Source of the DNA: Sipunculus nudus
Lineage: Eukaryota > Annelida > Sipuncula > Golfingiida > Sipunculidae
NCBI GenBank assembly: GCA_026874595.1
Contig: CM049318.1
Location: 55,815,250 to 55,879,249 of the forward strand
Length of the DNA stretch: 64,000 bases
Direction: 5' to 3'
Shown here one piece after another: positions 61,318 to 64,000 of the stretch (its first letter is position 1; every line of letters begins with the position of its first letter). Made by a program: the position numbers and the translations under genes. The notes under the pieces were generated by a model. The model was not told where the DNA came from. It did not search any database and saw only the letters and a program-made list of their open reading frames with translations.

Positions 61318-61467
61318 ATGCCAAGAAATGTTGCATATCGCCGAACCTGCAGTGACGCAGTCAGCTGGCGACAGGACCAGAGCCAAGAAGCGACCATCTA
61401 TATCCTGCGTAATATGGGTCCTACAGGTTTCTTGCTAAAAGAAGAAGGTGAACAAAAATATCTAAAG
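61318..61467 (+). CDS. ZSWIM2: ZSWIM2 first coding exon
   Basis: The exon starts after TTTATTTACAG at 61273, and the probable start ATG is at 61318, giving 50 codons to an AAG|GTAAAA donor (phase 0). Landmarks SWRQDQSQEATIYILRNMGP and TGFLLKEEG match the conserved N-terminus of ZSWIM2 (W-x-QD-x-A...I-LLREMGPTGFLL-E), a SWIM- and RING-containing E3 ubiquitin ligase that in mammals is mainly testis-expressed. The frame is open upstream to the acceptor, but the N-terminus there does not resemble the family, so the ATG at 61318 is preferred. The next exon is 63499-63616; the rest lies beyond the window. Confidence 0.85.
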
Positions 61468-61889
61468 GTAAAATTAAGTCACTAACACAGTATACAGATA
61501 GTCAAGTCCACAGGATTCTGCCAATTCCTGCTACCAAAATTAGGCGCCTACTACCTGTGTATGATAACATAATGATATATATTATAACCTTGGGTAGTTA
61601 CAATACATTTAATGATAATACAATATGTGTTGTGATATATGTGCCACATGATAAAGTACATATTCAGATTCAAAAGATGTGTGTTACATAATAGTTGAAT
61701 TCCAAATACATTTTCATTTCCAAACCAGATATCTGTTTCAGGAACAAATGATAAGGCCAAAATAAAAAAAAAAGTATGGTTCTCAGGCACTGCCTGCATT
61801 AATTTAGACCCCTGGCATGAAGAATTTTGATTTTGATTTTCATCTTTAAAGAAGGTAAAATAATACAATTTTGATAAGATTTCCTTTGT

Positions 61890-62060
61890 TATGTTGCTGT
61901 TTTACCTGTTTAGCAAAAAAAAATTCTGTTATTATCATACTTTTCCCTGATCATATGACACTTTTATTGAAACATAAAAAAAATCGACCCCTTGCACCTA
62001 TTTTTCTGAAAAAAAGTGCCTCAGAACAATCCCTTTTTTTACTTAAACCCATAACTTTTG
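61890..62060 (+). repeat. Dispersed repeat R3, copy 2 (in ZSWIM2 intron)
   Basis: Matches the minus strand of 53800-54040. The frame running through it is not conserved as protein. Confidence 0.65.
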
Positions 62061-62311
62061 AAGTATTTCAAAAATTCCCTCATTTGGCTAGATTTTCTGA
62101 GTTTAAACACATTGCATATTTATTTTCAGATCTGAAGATCAATATATCATAGACTTAAAGTTAAAGCCCCTAGAGCTAAAGTAACTGATGAAAATTAGGT
62201 AGAGATGCAACAAAAGCTTGGCAATTAGATGCAGTTAATTCCTAGCAAGATCCAAAGGTAAACAATTAATCCATCTTTGAACAGACAGTTGAGATTTTTT
62301 TAAATTTTCAG

Positions 62312-63498
62312 GTGTACCTGGGTGACCCTCACACCTGTACATGTTGTAAAATGTTTCAGGTGTACCTGGTGACCCTTACACACATACATATTGTTAAATG
62401 TTTCAGATGTACCTGGGTGACCCTCACACATGTACATATTGTTAAATGTTTCAGGTATACCTGGGTGACCCTCACACCTGTACATGTTGTAAAATTTTTC
62501 AGGTGTACCTGGTGACCCTTACACACATACATATTGTTAAATGTTTCAGATGTACTTGGGTGACCCTCACACATGTACATATTGTTAAATGTTTCAGGTG
62601 TACCTGGGTGACCCTCACACTTGTACATGTTGTTAAATGTTTCAGGTGTACCTGGGTGACCCTCACACATGTACATGTTGTTTAATGTTTCAGGTGTACC
62701 TGGGTGACCCTCCCACATGTTCATGTTGTTAAATTTTCAGGTGTACCTGGGTGACCCTCACACCTGTACATGTTGTAAAATGTTTCAGGTGCACCTGGTG
62801 ACCCTTACAAACATACATATTGTTAAATGTTTCAGATGTACTTGGATGACCCTCACACATGTACATATTGTTAAATGTTTCAGGTGTAACTGGGTGACCC
62901 TCACACTTGTACATGTTGTTAAATGTTTCAGGTGTACCTGGGTGACCCTCACACATGTTCATGTTGTTTAATGTTTCAGGTGTACCTGGTGACCCTCCCA
63001 CATGTTCATGTTGTTAAATGTTTCAGGTGTACCTGGGTGACCCTCACACATGTTCATGTTGTTAAATGTTTCAGGTGTACCTGGGTGACCCTCACACTTG
63101 TACATGTTGTTAAATGTTTCAGGTGTACCTGGGTGACCCTCACACTTGTACATGTTGTTTAATGTTTCAGGTGTACCTGAGTGACCCTCACACGTTCATG
63201 TTGTTAAATGTTTCAGGTGTACCTGGGTGACCCTCACACATGTTCATGTTGTTAAATGTTTCAGGTGTACCTGGGTGACCCTCACACATGTTGTTAAATG
63301 TTTCAGGTGTACCTGGGTGACCCTCACACATGTACATGTTGTTTAATGTTTCAGGTGTACCTGGGTGACCCTCACACATGTTCATGTTGTTAAATGTTTC
63401 AGGTGTACCTGGGTGACCCTCACACATGTACATGTTGTTTAATGTTTCAGGTGTACCTGGGTGACCCTCACACATGTACATGTTGTTTAATGTTTCAG
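62312..63498 (+). repeat. 48-bp minisatellite made of ZSWIM2 intron end plus exon start
   Basis: Twenty-five tandem units start at 62312, 62360, 62407, 62455, 62503, 62550 and so on to 63403 and 63451. Most steps are 48 bases, some 46-47 and one 42. Each unit begins with the first 30 or so bases of the SWIM exon (GTGTACCTGGGTGACCCTCA, then CAC-TGTACATG) and ends with an intron-end sequence (TTGTTAAATGTTTCAG). Every junction is therefore a copy of the true 3' splice site at 63498/63499. Units with TTTAATG stay open, units with TTAAATG carry a stop, and units lacking a G (CTGGTGACC) shift frame. Confidence 0.92.
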
Positions 63499-63616
63499 GT
63501 GTACCTGGGTGACCCTCACACTTGTACATGTTCCGTGTACAGAAAGGAGAAGGACCTCTGTAAACACATCTGCTGGGTCATACTGAAAAAGTTCCGGGTG
63601 CCCCGGACAAATCCAG
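63499..63616 (+). CDS. ZSWIM2: ZSWIM2 second coding exon (SWIM zinc finger)
   Basis: After the last TGTTTCAG of the array the exon reads VYLGDPHTCTCSVYRKEKD, then LCKHICWVILKKFRVPRTNP, and ends at CCAG|GTCAGC (phase 1). C-x-C...C-x-H is the SWIM zinc-finger pattern, and LCKHICWVLLKKF is characteristic of ZSWIM2. It enters in phase 0, joining 61467 in frame. It is the only array copy that continues into the full exon. Confidence 0.93.
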
Positions 63617-64000
63617 GTCAGCTTAAATATGTTTAATATCATTTTTTTACATCAAATTGACTTTATTTTTTATTTATATAATATATATAAATTTATCTTT
63701 CATATTTGCATAATTAATTTTATTTACTGATTTTAAAAACTAAACAAATGCACTTCAGATTTATTTTGATTATATGTAACTTGTTTTTGTGCCGTTAATT
63801 AATAATTTACTCATTTAATTGATTTAGATACCAGTGGCCCTGCAATGCATCTTGTTTACATCTCAATATTTGATTATCAATTTTATTTACCTGCTAGTAA
63901 GACAAACTGAGGATCACGATTTGTAGATATACAGAATTAATTACATCCCCCCAGCAGTGTAAAATATTCAATAATAAAATAAAAATTAATCATGATTTAG
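63617..64000 (+). other. ZSWIM2: ZSWIM2 intron, runs off the window
   Basis: AT-rich sequence after a GTCAGC donor. No further exon before the end. Confidence 0.75.

Noticed and set aside
62356..63529. Long minus-strand frames of 16-residue repeats (EGHPGTPETFNN type) over the ZSWIM2 array
   Set aside because: They follow from the 48-bp period being a multiple of three. The coding sense is the plus strand, shown by the real exon at the array end.

Overview
The window is animal nuclear DNA, AT-rich and intron-containing, with long non-coding spacers, many microsatellites and several classes of transposable element. The gene content (an S8-like repeat protein, a PRDM-type zinc-finger gene, a ZSWIM2 gene) and the style of the dispersed repeats (GGTCAAGGTCA-type repeats, GACGGACAGACGG runs) suggest a marine mollusc, most likely a bivalve. 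That assignment is inference. No bacterial features, tRNA, rRNA or CRISPR array were seen.

There are three protein-coding loci. (1) At 64-7227, minus strand, three tandem subtilisin-like (peptidase S8) units lie head to tail. Each is split by an intron at the same place and phase. The first two units in transcript order (C and B) have lost catalytic residues. The last (A) keeps Asp, His and Ser but not the oxyanion-hole Asn. Small linker exons suggest one multi-domain gene, at least for C plus B. (2) At 39249-46748, minus strand, a two-coding-exon PRDM-type gene encodes a PR/SET-like domain and seven zinc fingers. (3) At 61273-64000, plus strand, lies the 5' part of a ZSWIM2 orthologue (SWIM-type zinc finger), which runs off the window end.

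The rest is mostly repeats: a non-autonomous hAT-like element in the S8 locus (1390-2655), a LINE reverse-transcriptase relic (about 11.8-12.2 kb), a gag relic of an LTR element (13.1-14.2 kb), two adjacent satellites (14.2-16.1 kb with telomere-like motifs; 16.1-17.9 kb), GGTCAAGGTCA-type dispersed repeats (19-20.5 and 47-49.7 kb), a decayed Ty3/Gypsy element with integrase before reverse transcriptase, as in the Gmr1 group (25.4-30.6 kb), a 656-bp TA-flanked inverted-repeat element (30.75-31.4 kb) and a 3.4-kb long-armed inverted-repeat element (55.79-59.19 kb).

The most unusual feature is at 62312-63498. The 3' splice site and first bases of the ZSWIM2 SWIM exon are tandemly repeated about 25 times, mostly in 48-bp (16-codon) steps. 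This leaves 26 successive acceptor-like junctions before the intact exon, and the last three can be used without a frameshift or stop.
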